NCBI RefSeq assembly: GCF_020525925.1
Contig: NZ_CP084876.1
Span: 1,674,001-1,738,000 of the forward strand
Direction: 5' to 3'
Length of the DNA stretch: 64,000 nt
Source: Klebsiella quasipneumoniae subsp. quasipneumoniae
GTDB taxonomy: Bacteria; Pseudomonadota; Gammaproteobacteria; Enterobacterales; Enterobacteriaceae
The translations under genes and the position numbers were made by a program. Shown here piece by piece: positions 48,043 to 57,469 of the stretch. Numbering within the stretch: position 1 is the stretch's first letter; every line of letters starts with the position of its first letter. Below the pieces are notes generated by a model. That model was given only the letters and a program-made list of their open reading frames with translations. It searched no databases and had not been told where the DNA came from.

Positions 48043-49455
48043 ATGAGTAAAATACATATGATAACATTTTCCCATCGTGTTCGTGCGAATGCTAATGCAT
48101 CAATAATCTCTTTAGTGCAAAGGTTTTCTGATATTGCTATTATTTTTTTAGGTTTGTATACAACTTGCTTGTTTTATAATTTCAATATTTCTTATAAAGC
48201 AAATTTAATCGGTCTAACGGCTCTTGTTGTATTTCAAATGATCGGCGGAATTACTGATTTCTATCGCTCATGGAGAGGTGTGAAGATCTCTGCCGAACTT
48301 ATTATGATAATCAAAAACTGGACACTAAGTATAATACTTACATCTGGATTAATTTCACTTTTCCCAGATTTCGATATTAGTGTGAAAGTGTTTATATTTT
48401 GGTATTTCTTTGTTGTGTTGGGTTTCATTTTTTGCCGTACTTTTATACGTCTTGGTGCTGGAGTGTTACGCAAGTTAGGTTACAATACACGGCGAGTTGC
48501 TGTCGTCGGCTCTTCCCCTGCTGCTATTAGTTTACTTCAGAGTTTTTTAGAGGAACCGTGGTTAGGGTTCGTTGTTAAAGGTATTTATGATGATAAGCCA
48601 CAGATCGAATATGGTAATGTACCTTATGGTGGTTCGTTGTCTACATTAATAGCCCAAGCTAGGGCAGGTGAAATTGATCGTATATATATTGCACTGAGTA
48701 TGAAAGATGAGCAAATTATAAAAGATCTTGTGTCAAAACTTACAGATACTACCTGTTCAGTGTTACTTATACCGGATGTGTTTACGTTTAATATTTTGCA
48801 ATCTCGAACTGAAGAAATCAATGGCGTACCTGTAGTACCTCTTTTTGATACGCCATTGAGCGGTATTAATATGTTGTTTAAGAGGTTAGAAGACATTGTT
48901 GTCTCTAGTATTATTTTAGTACTAATTTCTCCTGTGCTTATTGGTATTGCTTTAGCAGTAAAATTTTCTTCACCTGGTCCAATTATTTTTCGCCAAATAC
49001 GATATGGTATGGATGGTAAACCTATTAAGGTTTGGAAATTCCGTTCGATGACTGTTATGGAAAATGACGATAAAGTAATACAAGCTACAAAAAATGATGT
49101 ACGAGTGACAAAGGTTGGACGTTTCCTTAGAAGTACCTCACTAGATGAGTTACCTCAGTTTTTTAATGTATTATTTGGTCAGATGTCTGTTGTTGGCCCA
49201 CGCCCGCATGCTGTTTCTCATAATGAACAATATAGATCTCTTATTCAAGGTTATATGCTTCGACATAAGGTTAAACCGGGTATTACTGGTTTAGCTCAAA
49301 TCAACGGTTGGCGTGGAGAGACAGATACATTAGAGAAAATGGAGAAGCGAATTGAATACGATTTGCTATACATTCGTGGTTGGAGTATATGGCTAGATTT
49401 GAAAATTATTTTCCTTACTATCTTCAAAGGCTTTATCAATAAGTCAGCTTATTAA
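48043..49455 (+). CDS. wcaJ: Undecaprenyl-phosphate glucose-1-phosphate transferase WcaJ
   Basis: About 470 residues. The N-terminal half has four hydrophobic helices and a CoA-binding-like domain (RRVAVVGSSPAAISLLQ). The C-terminal half is the catalytic sugar-phosphotransferase domain: a re-entrant hydrophobic helix, KPIKVWKFRSMTV, then GRFLRSTSLDELPQFFNVL and MSVVGPRPH. It starts repeat synthesis by placing glucose-1-phosphate on undecaprenyl phosphate at the inner membrane. An in-frame GTG at 48037 is an alternative start; neither has a clear ribosome-binding site. Loss of wcaJ is a known route to capsule-free Klebsiella. Confidence 0.94.
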   Translation: MSKIHMITFSHRVRANANASIISLVQRFSDIAIIFLGLYTTCLFYNFNISYKANLIGLTALVVFQMIGGITDFYRSWRGVKISAELIMIIKNWTLSIILTSGLISLFPDFDISVKVFIFWYFFVVLGFIFCRTFIRLGAGVLRKLGYNTRRVAVVGSSPAAISLLQSFLEEPWLGFVVKGIYDDKPQIEYGNVPYGGSLSTLIAQARAGEIDRIYIALSMKDEQIIKDLVSKLTDTTCSVLLIPDVFTFNILQSRTEEINGVPVVPLFDTPLSGINMLFKRLEDIVVSSIILVLISPVLIGIALAVKFSSPGPIIFRQIRYGMDGKPIKVWKFRSMTVMENDDKVIQATKNDVRVTKVGRFLRSTSLDELPQFFNVLFGQMSVVGPRPHAVSHNEQYRSLIQGYMLRHKVKPGITGLAQINGWRGETDTLEKMEKRIEYDLLYIRGWSIWLDLKIIFLTIFKGFINKSAY

Positions 49456-49528
49456 GTAATATCTACCTTAACCTGCTATGTATTCTAAGTCTTACATGAT
49501 GTTTTATAATATTTAAATTGAGGTCTAA

Positions 49529-50611
49529 ATGGCTAATGATATTGGCTTTAACAAAAACTCTAGAATCCAAACACTGCGCGGTATAGCTGCGCTTTCAGTT
49601 GTTGTGGATCATACATTAACTCAATTTAATATATATTACCATCTTGAAGGAATAACCGGGGGAATATTACGTAATTTGCAGGGGGTTGGCACTATAGGTG
49701 TTTATGTGTTCTTTATTGTTAGTGGATATATAATGTCCTTAACGACTTTTAATAAAACATGGGATAAAAAAGCTTCTTCTGTTTTTTTAAAGAAAAGAAT
49801 TATTCGTATCTATCCTATTTATTGGTTCTGGCTGACATTACTTCTCGTTGCTTGGTTTGCAGGCTTTGCTTTGAAACAACATCATTATTCCTTTGAGAAA
49901 ATAGTTTCATCTTATTTGCTTTTACCATATTCCGATGAAGAACCCAGCAAAATAAACCCAGTCCTTGGCCAAGGGTGGACTCTTATATATGAAATGTTTT
50001 TTTATATTTTCTTTTCTATTTTGATTTTAATGAATATACCTAAGCGCAAGGTGTTAATTGTTTCCTTTTTGTTTTTTTCTTTAATAATAGTACTAGGCAA
50101 AGGCTCGATAACAGGAATTCCATATATCGATTTTTTTATATCATCAAAGTTATTTTATTTTTTTGTTTTCGGTATTTTTATTTATAATTATTGCGATAAG
50201 ATTATTAATCTATTCTCTTCTGTTATTTCTGTGTGTTTAAGTTTATTAACTTGCTTTGTATTGTTTTTTGTTATCGCTTTGGGTGCTGTGCCCGAAGAGT
50301 TTAGTAAAGTGGCAATGGTCTTTTTTGCAATTATTTTCTTTCTTGTATGGTTTTCCAAAGGCTCATGCAATAAGTACTTAGTTATTTTAGGTGACTCCTC
50401 TTACTCTCTATATCTATGCCATACTTTTATTGTTATGGGATTTGGTGTTGTTTGTAAGAAATTTGACCTTTCAATGATAATGCTTTCTATAATAGGAACG
50501 TTAACTATCATTTTATCGGTCATTGTAGGGTTATTTAGTTACTTCTTACTTGAAAAGAAATTACATGCATTATTTATTCAAAAAAAAACTACAGCTAACA
50601 ATGCCTTCTAA
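49529..50611 (+). CDS. Acyltransferase 3 family membrane protein (capsule O-acetylation)
   Basis: 360 residues with about 10 helices. The family signature is at the start: RIQTLRGIAALSVVVDHTL, with the catalytic His in VDH, then GTIGVYVFFIVSGYIMS and KKRIIRIYPIYWF. It should transfer acetyl groups to sugar hydroxyls of the repeat at the membrane. It lies between wcaJ and gnd and is the last AT-rich gene, so it likely belongs to the exchangeable capsule block. The modified sugar is unknown. Confidence 0.86.
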   Translation: MANDIGFNKNSRIQTLRGIAALSVVVDHTLTQFNIYYHLEGITGGILRNLQGVGTIGVYVFFIVSGYIMSLTTFNKTWDKKASSVFLKKRIIRIYPIYWFWLTLLLVAWFAGFALKQHHYSFEKIVSSYLLLPYSDEEPSKINPVLGQGWTLIYEMFFYIFFSILILMNIPKRKVLIVSFLFFSLIIVLGKGSITGIPYIDFFISSKLFYFFVFGIFIYNYCDKIINLFSSVISVCLSLLTCFVLFFVIALGAVPEEFSKVAMVFFAIIFFLVWFSKGSCNKYLVILGDSSYSLYLCHTFIVMGFGVVCKKFDLSMIMLSIIGTLTIILSVIVGLFSYFLLEKKLHALFIQKKTTANNAF

Positions 50612-50753
50612 AGGCTTGTTTTAATAAAGGCTATTTTGCTTGTCTTTGTTACGCACCATTTTACCCTATGCACATAAGCACCATTGCGCTAATATGAACA
50701 TCAAAATTAAGCTGCGAGTATGTCGCAGTGACCACACCTGACAGGAGTATGTA

Positions 50754-52160
50754 ATGTCCAAGCAACAGATCGGGGTTGTCGGTATGGCTGTGATGGGGCG
50801 TAACCTTGCGCTGAACATCGAAAGCCGTGGTTATACCGTCTCCGTTTTCAACCGCTCCCGTGAAAAGACCGAAGAAGTGATTGCCGAAAACCCAGGCAAG
50901 AAACTGGTTCCTTACTACACAGTACAAGAGTTTGTTGAATCCCTTGAAACACCACGTCGTATCCTGTTGATGGTGAAGGCCGGGGCTGGCACCGACAGCG
51001 CCATCGATTCCCTGAAGCCTTACCTCGATAAAGGCGACATCATCATTGATGGCGGCAACACCTTCTTCCAGGACACCATCCGTCGTAACCGTGAGTTGTC
51101 TGCCGAAGGTTTTAACTTTATCGGTACCGGTGTTTCCGGTGGTGAAGAGGGGGCTCTGAAAGGGCCTTCCATCATGCCTGGTGGGCAGAAAGAAGCCTAT
51201 GAGCTGGTTGCTCCTATTCTGAAGCAGATTGCTGCGGTTGCTGAAGACGGTGAGCCGTGTGTGACCTATATCGGTGCTGACGGTGCTGGTCATTATGTGA
51301 AGATGGTTCATAACGGCATCGAGTATGGCGACATGCAGCTGATTGCTGAAGCTTATGCGCTGTTGAAAGGCGGTCTGGCACTTTCCAACGAAGAGCTGGC
51401 GCAAACCTTCACCGAATGGAACGAAGGTGAACTGAGCAGTTACCTGATCGACATTACCAAAGATATCTTCACCAAGAAGGATGAAGAAGGTAAATACCTC
51501 GTTGATGTCATTCTTGATGAAGCTGCAAACAAAGGTACCGGTAAGTGGACCAGCCAGAGCTCACTGGATCTCGGCGAACCTCTGTCTCTGATCACCGAGT
51601 CCGTATTTGCTCGTTACATCTCATCGCTTAAAGACCAGCGTGTAGCTGCTTCGAAAGTGCTGAGTGGACCCCAGGCTCAGCCAGCTGGCGATAAAGCGGA
51701 ATTTGTTGAGAAAGTGCGTCGTGCATTGTACCTCGGTAAAATCGTTTCCTATGCTCAGGGCTTCTCACAGCTGCGTGCTGCTTCAGACGAGTACAACTGG
51801 GATCTGAACTACGGTGAGATCGCTAAGATTTTCCGCGCTGGCTGCATCATTCGTGCGCAGTTCCTGCAGAAGATCACTGATGCTTATGCGCAAAACGCTG
51901 GCATTGCTAACCTGTTGCTGGCCCCGTACTTCAAACAGATCGCTGATGACTATCAGCAGGCGCTGCGTGATGTCGTTGCTTATGCCGTGCAGAATGGTAT
52001 TCCGGTACCGACATTCTCTGCAGCAATTGCCTACTACGACAGCTACCGTTCCGCAGTTCTGCCAGCTAACCTGATTCAGGCTCAGCGTGATTACTTTGGT
52101 GCGCACACCTATAAGCGTACAGATAAAGACGGTGTGTTCCACACAGAGTGGTTGGAATAA
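50754..52160 (+). CDS. gnd: 6-phosphogluconate dehydrogenase, decarboxylating
   Basis: 468 residues, as in E. coli. NADP-binding region [25 protein letters not shown], then the substrate site IIDGGNTFF and [14 protein letters not shown]. The signature [20 protein letters not shown] lies near residue 255. It converts 6-phosphogluconate to ribulose-5-phosphate in the pentose phosphate pathway and is a housekeeping gene trapped at the capsule edge. AGGAG precedes the ATG. GC content recovers at its start, which marks the end of the AT-rich block. Recombination at gnd often moves capsule loci. Confidence 0.97.
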   Translation: MSKQQIGVVGMAVMGRNLALNIESRGYTVSVFNRSREKTEEVIAENPGKKLVPYYTVQEFVESLETPRRILLMVKAGAGTDSAIDSLKPYLDKGDIIIDGGNTFFQDTIRRNRELSAEGFNFIGTGVSGGEEGALKGPSIMPGGQKEAYELVAPILKQIAAVAEDGEPCVTYIGADGAGHYVKMVHNGIEYGDMQLIAEAYALLKGGLALSNEELAQTFTEWNEGELSSYLIDITKDIFTKKDEEGKYLVDVILDEAANKGTGKWTSQSSLDLGEPLSLITESVFARYISSLKDQRVAASKVLSGPQAQPAGDKAEFVEKVRRALYLGKIVSYAQGFSQLRAASDEYNWDLNYGEIAKIFRAGCIIRAQFLQKITDAYAQNAGIANLLLAPYFKQIADDYQQALRDVVAYAVQNGIPVPTFSAAIAYYDSYRSAVLPANLIQAQRDYFGAHTYKRTDKDGVFHTEWLE

Positions 52161-52171
52161 TTTTCTTCACA

Positions 52172-52199
52172 CAGTCAGGCCATTTGGCCTGACTGTTTT
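52172..52199 (+). terminator. Terminator of gnd
   Basis: Arms CAGTCAGGCC (52172-52181) and GGCCTGACTG (52186-52195) with loop ATTT, followed by TTTTAATTTT. It is a good intrinsic terminator 12 bp after the stop, so manC needs its own promoter in the following 190 bp. Confidence 0.88.
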
Positions 52200-52385
52200 A
52201 ATTTTATATTTAATGTTGCAACCTGACTTTAAGCATTTCCTTTCTACAAATATTTCAAATATCTAATTTTTAACCTTTTTAAGAATTTGCCATATTTATT
52301 ATCTTGTACACCTATATTAGTCTGCTTCTGGCCTCAGTGATTTACTGGGTGTTAAATAACAGGGTTTTAATTAAAGGATATTAAT

Positions 52386-53801
52386 ATGTTACTTCCTGTG
52401 ATAATGGCTGGCGGTACCGGCAGTCGTCTCTGGCCGATGTCTCGCGAGCTTTACCCGAAACAGTTCCTCCGGCTGTTCGGGCAGAACTCCATGCTGCAGG
52501 AAACCATCACCCGACTCTCGGGCCTTGAAATCCATGAACCGATGGTCATCTGTAACGAAGAGCACCGCTTCCTGGTGGCCGAACAGCTGCGCCAGCTCAA
52601 CAAGCTGTCCAACAACATTATTCTTGAGCCGGTCGGGCGCAACACCGCCCCGGCCATTGCTCTGGCGGCCCTTCAGGCCACCCGGCACGGTGACGACCCG
52701 CTGATGCTGGTCCTCGCCGCCGACCATATCATCAATAACCAGCCGGTCTTCCACGACGCCATCCGCGTCGCCGAGCAGTATGCTGATGAAGGCCACCTGG
52801 TCACCTTCGGTATCGTGCCGAACGCCCCGGAAACCGGCTACGGCTACATCCAGCGCGGCGTGGCCCTCACCGACAGCGCCCACACCCCGTACCAGGTGGC
52901 CCGCTTCGTGGAGAAGCCGGACCGCGAGCGCGCTGAGGCCTACCTCGCCTCCGGGGAGTACTACTGGAACAGCGGCATGTTTATGTTCCGCGCCAAAAAA
53001 TACCTCTCCGAGCTGGCCAAATTCCGCCCGGATATCCTCGAAGCCTGCCAGGCCGCGGTGAACGCCGCCGACAACGGCAGCGACTTCATCAGCATCCCGC
53101 ATGACATTTTCTGCGAGTGCCCGGACGAGTCCGTGGACTACGCGGTGATGGAGAAAACCGCCGACGCGGTGGTGGTCGGTCTCGATGCCGACTGGAGCGA
53201 CGTCGGCTCCTGGTCCGCCCTGTGGGAGGTCAGCCCGAAAGATGAGCAGGGCAACGTCCTCAGCGGCGACGCGTGGGTGCACAACAGCGAAAACTGCTAC
53301 ATCAACAGCGACGAGAAGCTGGTGGCGGCCATCGGCGTGGAGAATCTGGTGATTGTCAGCACCAAGGACGCCGTGCTGGTGATGAACCGCGAACGTTCCC
53401 AGGACGTGAAGAAGGCGGTCGAGTTCCTCAAGCAGAACCAGCGCAGCGAGTACAAGCGCCACCGCGAGATTTACCGTCCCTGGGGCCGCTGCGACGTGGT
53501 GGTCCAGACCCCGCGCTTCAACGTCAACCGTATCACCGTGAAACCGGGCGGCGCCTTCTCGATGCAGATGCACCACCACCGCGCCGAGCACTGGGTCATT
53601 CTCGCCGGCACCGGTCAGGTGACGGTCAACGGCAAACAGTTCCTGCTGACCGAGAACCAGTCCACCTTTATTCCGATTGGCGCCGAGCACAGCCTGGAAA
53701 ACCCGGGCCGCATTCCGCTGGAAGTGCTGGAGATCCAGTCGGGGTCGTACCTCGGCGAGGACGACATTATTCGTATTAAAGACCAGTATGGTCGTTGCTA
53801 A
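52386..53801 (+). CDS. manC: Mannose-1-phosphate guanylyltransferase/mannose-6-phosphate isomerase, capsule copy
   Basis: 471 residues. The nucleotidyltransferase begins [20 protein letters not shown], with further motifs [18 protein letters not shown] and [12 protein letters not shown]. The C-terminal cupin-type isomerase domain has [13 protein letters not shown] and [19 protein letters not shown]. It makes GDP-mannose from mannose-1-phosphate and GTP. The protein is identical to the second copy at 59551. It starts about 190 bp after the gnd terminator and is followed by manB after 22 bp. Confidence 0.96.
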   Translation: MLLPVIMAGGTGSRLWPMSRELYPKQFLRLFGQNSMLQETITRLSGLEIHEPMVICNEEHRFLVAEQLRQLNKLSNNIILEPVGRNTAPAIALAALQATRHGDDPLMLVLAADHIINNQPVFHDAIRVAEQYADEGHLVTFGIVPNAPETGYGYIQRGVALTDSAHTPYQVARFVEKPDRERAEAYLASGEYYWNSGMFMFRAKKYLSELAKFRPDILEACQAAVNAADNGSDFISIPHDIFCECPDESVDYAVMEKTADAVVVGLDADWSDVGSWSALWEVSPKDEQGNVLSGDAWVHNSENCYINSDEKLVAAIGVENLVIVSTKDAVLVMNRERSQDVKKAVEFLKQNQRSEYKRHREIYRPWGRCDVVVQTPRFNVNRITVKPGGAFSMQMHHHRAEHWVILAGTGQVTVNGKQFLLTENQSTFIPIGAEHSLENPGRIPLEVLEIQSGSYLGEDDIIRIKDQYGRC

Positions 53802-54824
53802 TTTTTTCGGGACAAAACGCAGAATGACACAGTTAACATGCTTTAAGGCTTATGACATCCGTGGTGAACTGGGCGAGGAGCTGAACGAGGACATCGCCTA
53901 CCGTATCGGCCGCGCCTACGGCGAATTTCTGAAACCCGGGAAGATAGTGGTGGGGGGCGATGTGCGCCTCACCAGCGAATCGCTGAAGCTGGCGCTGGCC
54001 CGCGGGCTGATGGACGCCGGCACCGACGTGCTGGATATCGGCCTGAGCGGTACCGAAGAGATTTACTTCGCCACTTTCCACCTCGGGGTGGACGGCGGTA
54101 TCGAGGTGACGGCCAGCCACAACCCGATGAACTACAACGGCATGAAGCTGGTGCGCGAGAACGCGAAGCCCATCAGCGGCGACACCGGCCTGCGTGACAT
54201 CCAGCGCCTGGCGGAGGAAAACCAGTTCCCGCCGGTGGACCCGGCGCGTCGCGGGACCCTGCGCCAGATTTCGGTGCTGAAGGAGTACGTTGACCATCTG
54301 ATGGGCTACGTGGACCTGGCGAACTTCACCCGTCCGCTGAAGCTGGTGGTGAACTCCGGCAACGGGGCGGCGGGGCACGTGATTGATGAGGTGGAGAAAC
54401 GCTTTGCGGCGGCCGGGGCGCCGGTGACCTTTATCAAGGTGCATCATCAGCCGGACGGCCATTTCCCGAACGGTATCCCGAACCCGCTGCTGCCGGAGTG
54501 CCGCCAGGACACCGCCGACGCGGTGCGTGCGCATCAGGCGGACATGGGGATCGCCTTTGACGGCGACTTCGACCGCTGCTTCCTGTTCGATGACGAGGCG
54601 TCGTTTATCGAGGGATACTACATTGTCGGCCTGCTGGCGGAAGCGTTCCTGCAGAAGCAGCCGGGGGCGAAAATCATTCACGACCCGCGCCTGACGTGGA
54701 ACACGGTGGACATCGTGACCCGCAGCGGCGGGCAGCCGGTGATGTCGAAGACCGGGCATGCGTTCATCAAGGAGCGGATGCGCCAGGAAGACGCCATCTA
54801 CGGCGGGGAGATGAGCGCGCACCA
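52413..54824 (+). repeat. Direct repeat, left copy (manC-manB)
   Basis: The left member of a long direct repeat, offset 7165 bp from the right one (59578-61989). Identity is apparently complete across the interval; the first differences lie at codons 5-9 of manC and near codon 334 of manB. Products read in several frames of both copies are the same, which supports nucleotide identity, but I did not check each base by alignment. Confidence 0.9.
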
Positions 54825-55194
54825 TTACTTCCGCGACTTCGCCTACTGCGACAGCGGGATGATCCCGTGGCTGCTGGTGGCGGAGCTGCTGTGCCTGAAG
54901 AACAGCTCGCTGAAATCGCTGGTGGCGGACCGCCAGGCGGCGTTCCCGGCGTCGGGGGAGATCAACCGCAAGCTGGGTAATGCGGCGGAGGCGATCGCGC
55001 GCATCCGGGCGCAGTATGAGCCGGCGGCCGCACACATCGACACAACGGACGGTATCAGTATTGAATACCCTGAGTGGCGCTTTAACCTGCGCACATCCAA
55101 CACGGAGCCGGTGGTGCGCCTGAACGTGGAGTCCAGAGCGGATACGGCGTTGATGAATGCAAAAACCAAAGAGATTTTAGCTCTTCTCAAGTAA
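53824..55194 (+). CDS. manB: Phosphomannomutase, capsule copy
   Basis: 456 residues from [20 protein letters not shown]; the frame continues upstream through manC in another reading but the family start is here. The phosphoserine loop is [16 protein letters not shown], the metal loop [16 protein letters not shown] and the sugar-binding loop [13 protein letters not shown], followed by the C-terminal phosphate-binding [15 protein letters not shown]. It interconverts mannose-6-phosphate and mannose-1-phosphate for ManC. The last residues ([10 protein letters not shown]) differ from copy 2, the point where the repeat diverges. Confidence 0.96.
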   Translation: MTQLTCFKAYDIRGELGEELNEDIAYRIGRAYGEFLKPGKIVVGGDVRLTSESLKLALARGLMDAGTDVLDIGLSGTEEIYFATFHLGVDGGIEVTASHNPMNYNGMKLVRENAKPISGDTGLRDIQRLAEENQFPPVDPARRGTLRQISVLKEYVDHLMGYVDLANFTRPLKLVVNSGNGAAGHVIDEVEKRFAAAGAPVTFIKVHHQPDGHFPNGIPNPLLPECRQDTADAVRAHQADMGIAFDGDFDRCFLFDDEASFIEGYYIVGLLAEAFLQKQPGAKIIHDPRLTWNTVDIVTRSGGQPVMSKTGHAFIKERMRQEDAIYGGEMSAHHYFRDFAYCDSGMIPWLLVAELLCLKNSSLKSLVADRQAAFPASGEINRKLGNAAEAIARIRAQYEPAAAHIDTTDGISIEYPEWRFNLRTSNTEPVVRLNVESRADTALMNAKTKEILALLK

Positions 55195-55211
55195 TGCATT
55201 ATCCATAATGG

Positions 55212-55256
55212 AAGCCATAGGGTCAGATTTTAATCGTATTATTGACCTTATGGCTT
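55212..55256. terminator. Dyad between manB and ugd
   Basis: Arms AAGCCATAGGGTCA (55212-55225) and TGACCTTATGGCTT (55243-55256) pair at 13 of 14 positions around a 17-base AT-rich loop. It lies 17 bp after manB and just before the ugd -35 box. It may be a terminator (weak, no U-run) or a dimeric operator. Confidence 0.4.
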
Positions 55257-55260
55257 ATTC

Positions 55261-55289
55261 TTGACATCCCACTGGTCAAAGCGTAAAAC
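55261..55289 (+). promoter_or_regulatory. Sigma-70 promoter for ugd
   Basis: TTGACA (55261-55266), 17-bp spacer, TAAAAC (55284-55289), about 70 bp before the ugd ATG. The perfect -35 and optimal spacing make a promoter likely. Confidence 0.65.
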
Positions 55290-55357
55290 CGCCCACAGCA
55301 TTATTTAATTTCGTGGCTATCCGCCATTACCCAGTTAACTGATTAAAGTGTAATCGA

Positions 55358-56524
55358 ATGAAAATTACTATTTCCGGTACAGGTTATGTTGGTTTATCGA
55401 ACGGTATCCTGATTGCGCAAAACCACGAAGTGGTGGCCCTGGATATCGTACAGGCCAAAGTGGATATGCTTAACCAGAAGATCTCTCCGATTGTCGATAA
55501 AGAGATTCAGGAATATCTGGCAGAAAAACCGTTAAATTTCCGCGCCACCACGGACAAGCACGACGCGTACCGTAATGCCGACTACGTGATCATTGCGACG
55601 CCGACCGATTATGATCCCAAAACTAACTACTTCAACACCTCTACGGTGGAAGCGGTTATTCGCGATGTCACCGAGATCAACCCGAATGCGGTGATGATCA
55701 TTAAATCGACCATCCCGGTGGGGTTCACCCGTGACATCAAAGAACGTTTAGGGATTGATAATGTTATTTTCTCTCCTGAGTTCCTGCGTGAAGGCCGTGC
55801 GCTGTACGACAACCTGCACCCGTCGCGTATTGTCATCGGTGAGCGCTCTGCGCGTGCCGAACGTTTCGCAAACCTGCTGAAAGAAGGTGCGATCAAGCAG
55901 GATATTCCGACCCTGTTTACCGACTCCACTGAAGCGGAAGCGATCAAACTGTTCGCGAATACCTATCTGGCGCTGCGCGTTGCCTATTTCAACGAACTCG
56001 ACAGCTATGCTGAAAGCCAGGGGCTGAACAGCAAGCAGATTATCGAAGGGGTATGCCTGGATCCGCGGATCGGCAACCACTATAACAACCCGTCCTTTGG
56101 CTACGGCGGCTACTGTCTGCCGAAAGATACCAAGCAGCTGCTGGCGAACTACGAATCGGTCCCGAACAACATTATCGCGGCTATCGTCGATGCCAACCGT
56201 ACCCGTAAAGATTTTATTGCGGATTCTATTCTCGCCCGTAAGCCAAAAGTGGTGGGTGTGTATCGCCTGATCATGAAGAGCGGGTCAGACAACTTCCGTG
56301 CCTCTTCTATTCAGGGCATTATGAAGCGCATCAAGGCAAAAGGTATTCCGGTTATTATCTATGAACCGGTGATGCAGGAAGATGAGTTCTTCAACTCCCG
56401 CGTCGTGCGTGACCTGGATGCCTTCAAACAAGAGGCGGATGTGATCATTTCTAACCGTATGGCGGAAGAGCTGGCGGATGTCGCCGATAAGGTTTATACC
56501 CGCGATCTGTTTGGCAACGATTAA
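55358..56524 (+). CDS. ugd: UDP-glucose 6-dehydrogenase
   Basis: 388 residues. NAD-binding [18 protein letters not shown] at the start, the conserved [16 protein letters not shown], then catalytic Cys in [16 protein letters not shown]. The C-terminal UDP-binding domain begins [20 protein letters not shown]. It oxidises UDP-glucose to UDP-glucuronate in two steps for capsule, colanic acid and lipid A modification by L-Ara4N. In E. coli it is under Rcs and PmrA/PhoP control. It has its own promoter here and is the usual right end of Klebsiella capsule loci. Confidence 0.97.
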   Translation: MKITISGTGYVGLSNGILIAQNHEVVALDIVQAKVDMLNQKISPIVDKEIQEYLAEKPLNFRATTDKHDAYRNADYVIIATPTDYDPKTNYFNTSTVEAVIRDVTEINPNAVMIIKSTIPVGFTRDIKERLGIDNVIFSPEFLREGRALYDNLHPSRIVIGERSARAERFANLLKEGAIKQDIPTLFTDSTEAEAIKLFANTYLALRVAYFNELDSYAESQGLNSKQIIEGVCLDPRIGNHYNNPSFGYGGYCLPKDTKQLLANYESVPNNIIAAIVDANRTRKDFIADSILARKPKVVGVYRLIMKSGSDNFRASSIQGIMKRIKAKGIPVIIYEPVMQEDEFFNSRVVRDLDAFKQEADVIISNRMAEELADVADKVYTRDLFGND

Positions 56525-56539
56525 TTCTGCCTGTCTGAC

Positions 56540-56562
56540 ACTGGCGGCTCCCCGCCGCCAGT
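56540..56562 (+). terminator. Terminator of ugd
   Basis: Arms ACTGGCGG (56540-56547) and CCGCCAGT (56555-56562) around a 7-base loop, 16 bp after the ugd stop; the tail ATGCTTCTTTATCT is only moderately U-rich. Confidence 0.6.
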
Positions 56563-56639
56563 ATGCTTCTTTATCTCCCCGCTATATCCCTCACTGCGCG
56601 TATTTCTCGCACATTCAGATTAACCTCAATAAATTGTGA

Positions 56640-56790
56640 TGGACATTACGATCCTGCTCAAAACCCGTTGCGGGTTGAAAACAGGTCCGATAAGTTAAAC
56701 TTACCTTGTGAAGAGCTACCGTCACTGTGATGTAGATGCCGGAGATAAGCGCCGGGAGGTAAAACGAAGCCTGCAACGCAGGCTTTTGTT
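56640..56790 (+). ncRNA. Candidate small RNA or leader ending in a terminator
   Basis: No protein gene is seen, but the stretch has several local stems (AACCCGTTGCGGGTT at 56662-56676; GGCGCTTATCTCC-type pairing near 56740-56757). It ends in a clear terminator: AGCCTGC (56768-56774), loop AAC, GCAGGCT (56778-56784), then TTTGTTATTTAT. A promoter-like TTGAAA (56675) and TAAACT (56696) have only 15 bp spacing. It matches no sRNA I recall. Confidence 0.3.
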
Positions 56791-56868
56791 ATTTATGCCC
56801 TGAGGAAATATCTGGAACAGGGCGCGAGTAACGTTATTTTTTTCTTGCCTTAAGGCCACGCCAAAACG

Positions 56869-56888
56869 CAGAATGAGCGGTCATTCTG
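56869..56888. terminator. Hairpin downstream of small membrane protein copy 2
   Basis: Perfect arms CAGAATGA (56869-56876) and TCATTCTG (56881-56888), loop GCGG. On the minus strand it is followed by CGTTTTG, so it can end the minus-strand gene at 56948; on the plus strand TCATATCATTTTTTT follows, so it may be bidirectional. Confidence 0.5.
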
Positions 56889-56947
56889 TCATATCATTTT
56901 TTTATCTCTTAATATAATCTTAATCTAAATGCAATATGGAGCGAGTC

Positions 56948-57070
56948 TTACCACTTGCGTTTATTAAACGTCAGTTTTGTTTTTTTTCTGTCTTTCAGAT
57001 ATGAAATTAAAAAGAAAACCGACACAGCAAGTAGTATGGCAGCGACCACTAAGAAAAATAGGTTTTCCAT
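56948..57070 (-). CDS. Small membrane protein, copy 2 (40 aa)
   Basis: The 40-residue frame begins MENLFFLVVAAILLAVSVFF, one hydrophobic helix (about 4-22), continues LISYLKDRKKTKLTFN and ends KRKW. It shares the layout and the ISYLKDR-K-TFN core with copy 1 at 18248-18388. The N-terminal helix and basic C-terminal tail suggest a single-pass inner-membrane peptide with the tail in the cytoplasm. An RcsAB-type box lies 99 bp upstream and a hairpin follows. A longer frame in another phase overlaps it (56964-57158) but has no support. Function unknown. Confidence 0.75.
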   Translation of the reverse strand: MENLFFLVVAAILLAVSVFFLISYLKDRKKTKLTFNKRKW

Positions 57071-57168
57071 AATATCTACCACAGCTTTTTGTTGGTTGAA
57101 TCATTAGCATGTTAAGCAACACGGCAGGCCGAAAGCGCTGAATTGCGATCTCTAACATATCCTGTTCT

Positions 57169-57182
57169 TAAGAAAATTCCTA
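57169..57182. promoter_or_regulatory. RcsAB box upstream of small membrane protein copy 2
   Basis: TAAGAAAATTCCTA matches the RcsAB consensus TAAGAATATTCCTA at 13 of 14 positions. It lies 99 bp upstream of the copy 2 start. RcsAB is the main activator of capsule genes, so this peptide may be coregulated with capsule. Confidence 0.65.
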
Positions 57183-57215
57183 CAGAAAGTAATGTCTTTT
57201 ATTTATCAGGAGAAA

Positions 57216-57275
57216 ATGCTGAAGGATCCATTAAAAATAGTATTGAAAAGAGTGACAGCAGGTGACCAGGCTTAA
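57216..57275 (+). CDS. Possible 19-residue peptide divergent from copy 2
   Basis: The frame MLKDPLKIVLKRVTAGDQA is preceded by a strong ribosome-binding site (TCAGGAGAAAATG). It lies 34 bp from the RcsAB box and on the opposite strand to copy 2. No relative is recognised; the basic, partly amphipathic sequence could be a small peptide or leader, or chance. The rest of 57071-57469 shows no gene. Confidence 0.25.
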   Translation: MLKDPLKIVLKRVTAGDQA

Positions 57276-57469
57276 AGTTGTTGGCTTTTTCGCTGGCGGG
57301 CAGATGAAACTGGTTTCAGCACCGTCGTTAAAACCAGTAAAAATTATTCTTTAGCACAAAAAAGTATAGCCTGTGCCAGGCTCGGGTAAAGAAATGAATG
57401 ATAAAGGAAGACAATGCGGGATGCTTATCCGTTGCCGCAATCAGCGGATTGCGGCAGGGCAGAGACAGG

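Noticed and set aside
52389..53690. 433-codon minus-strand frame opposite manC (and its twin at 59554-60855); 400-codon frames opposite manB
   Set aside because: Antisense shadows of manC and manB; duplicated only because the sense genes are duplicated.
56964..57158. 64-codon minus-strand frame overlapping small membrane protein copy 2
   Set aside because: It is in another phase, has no ribosome-binding site and no counterpart near copy 1, whereas the 40-codon frame has a paralogue.
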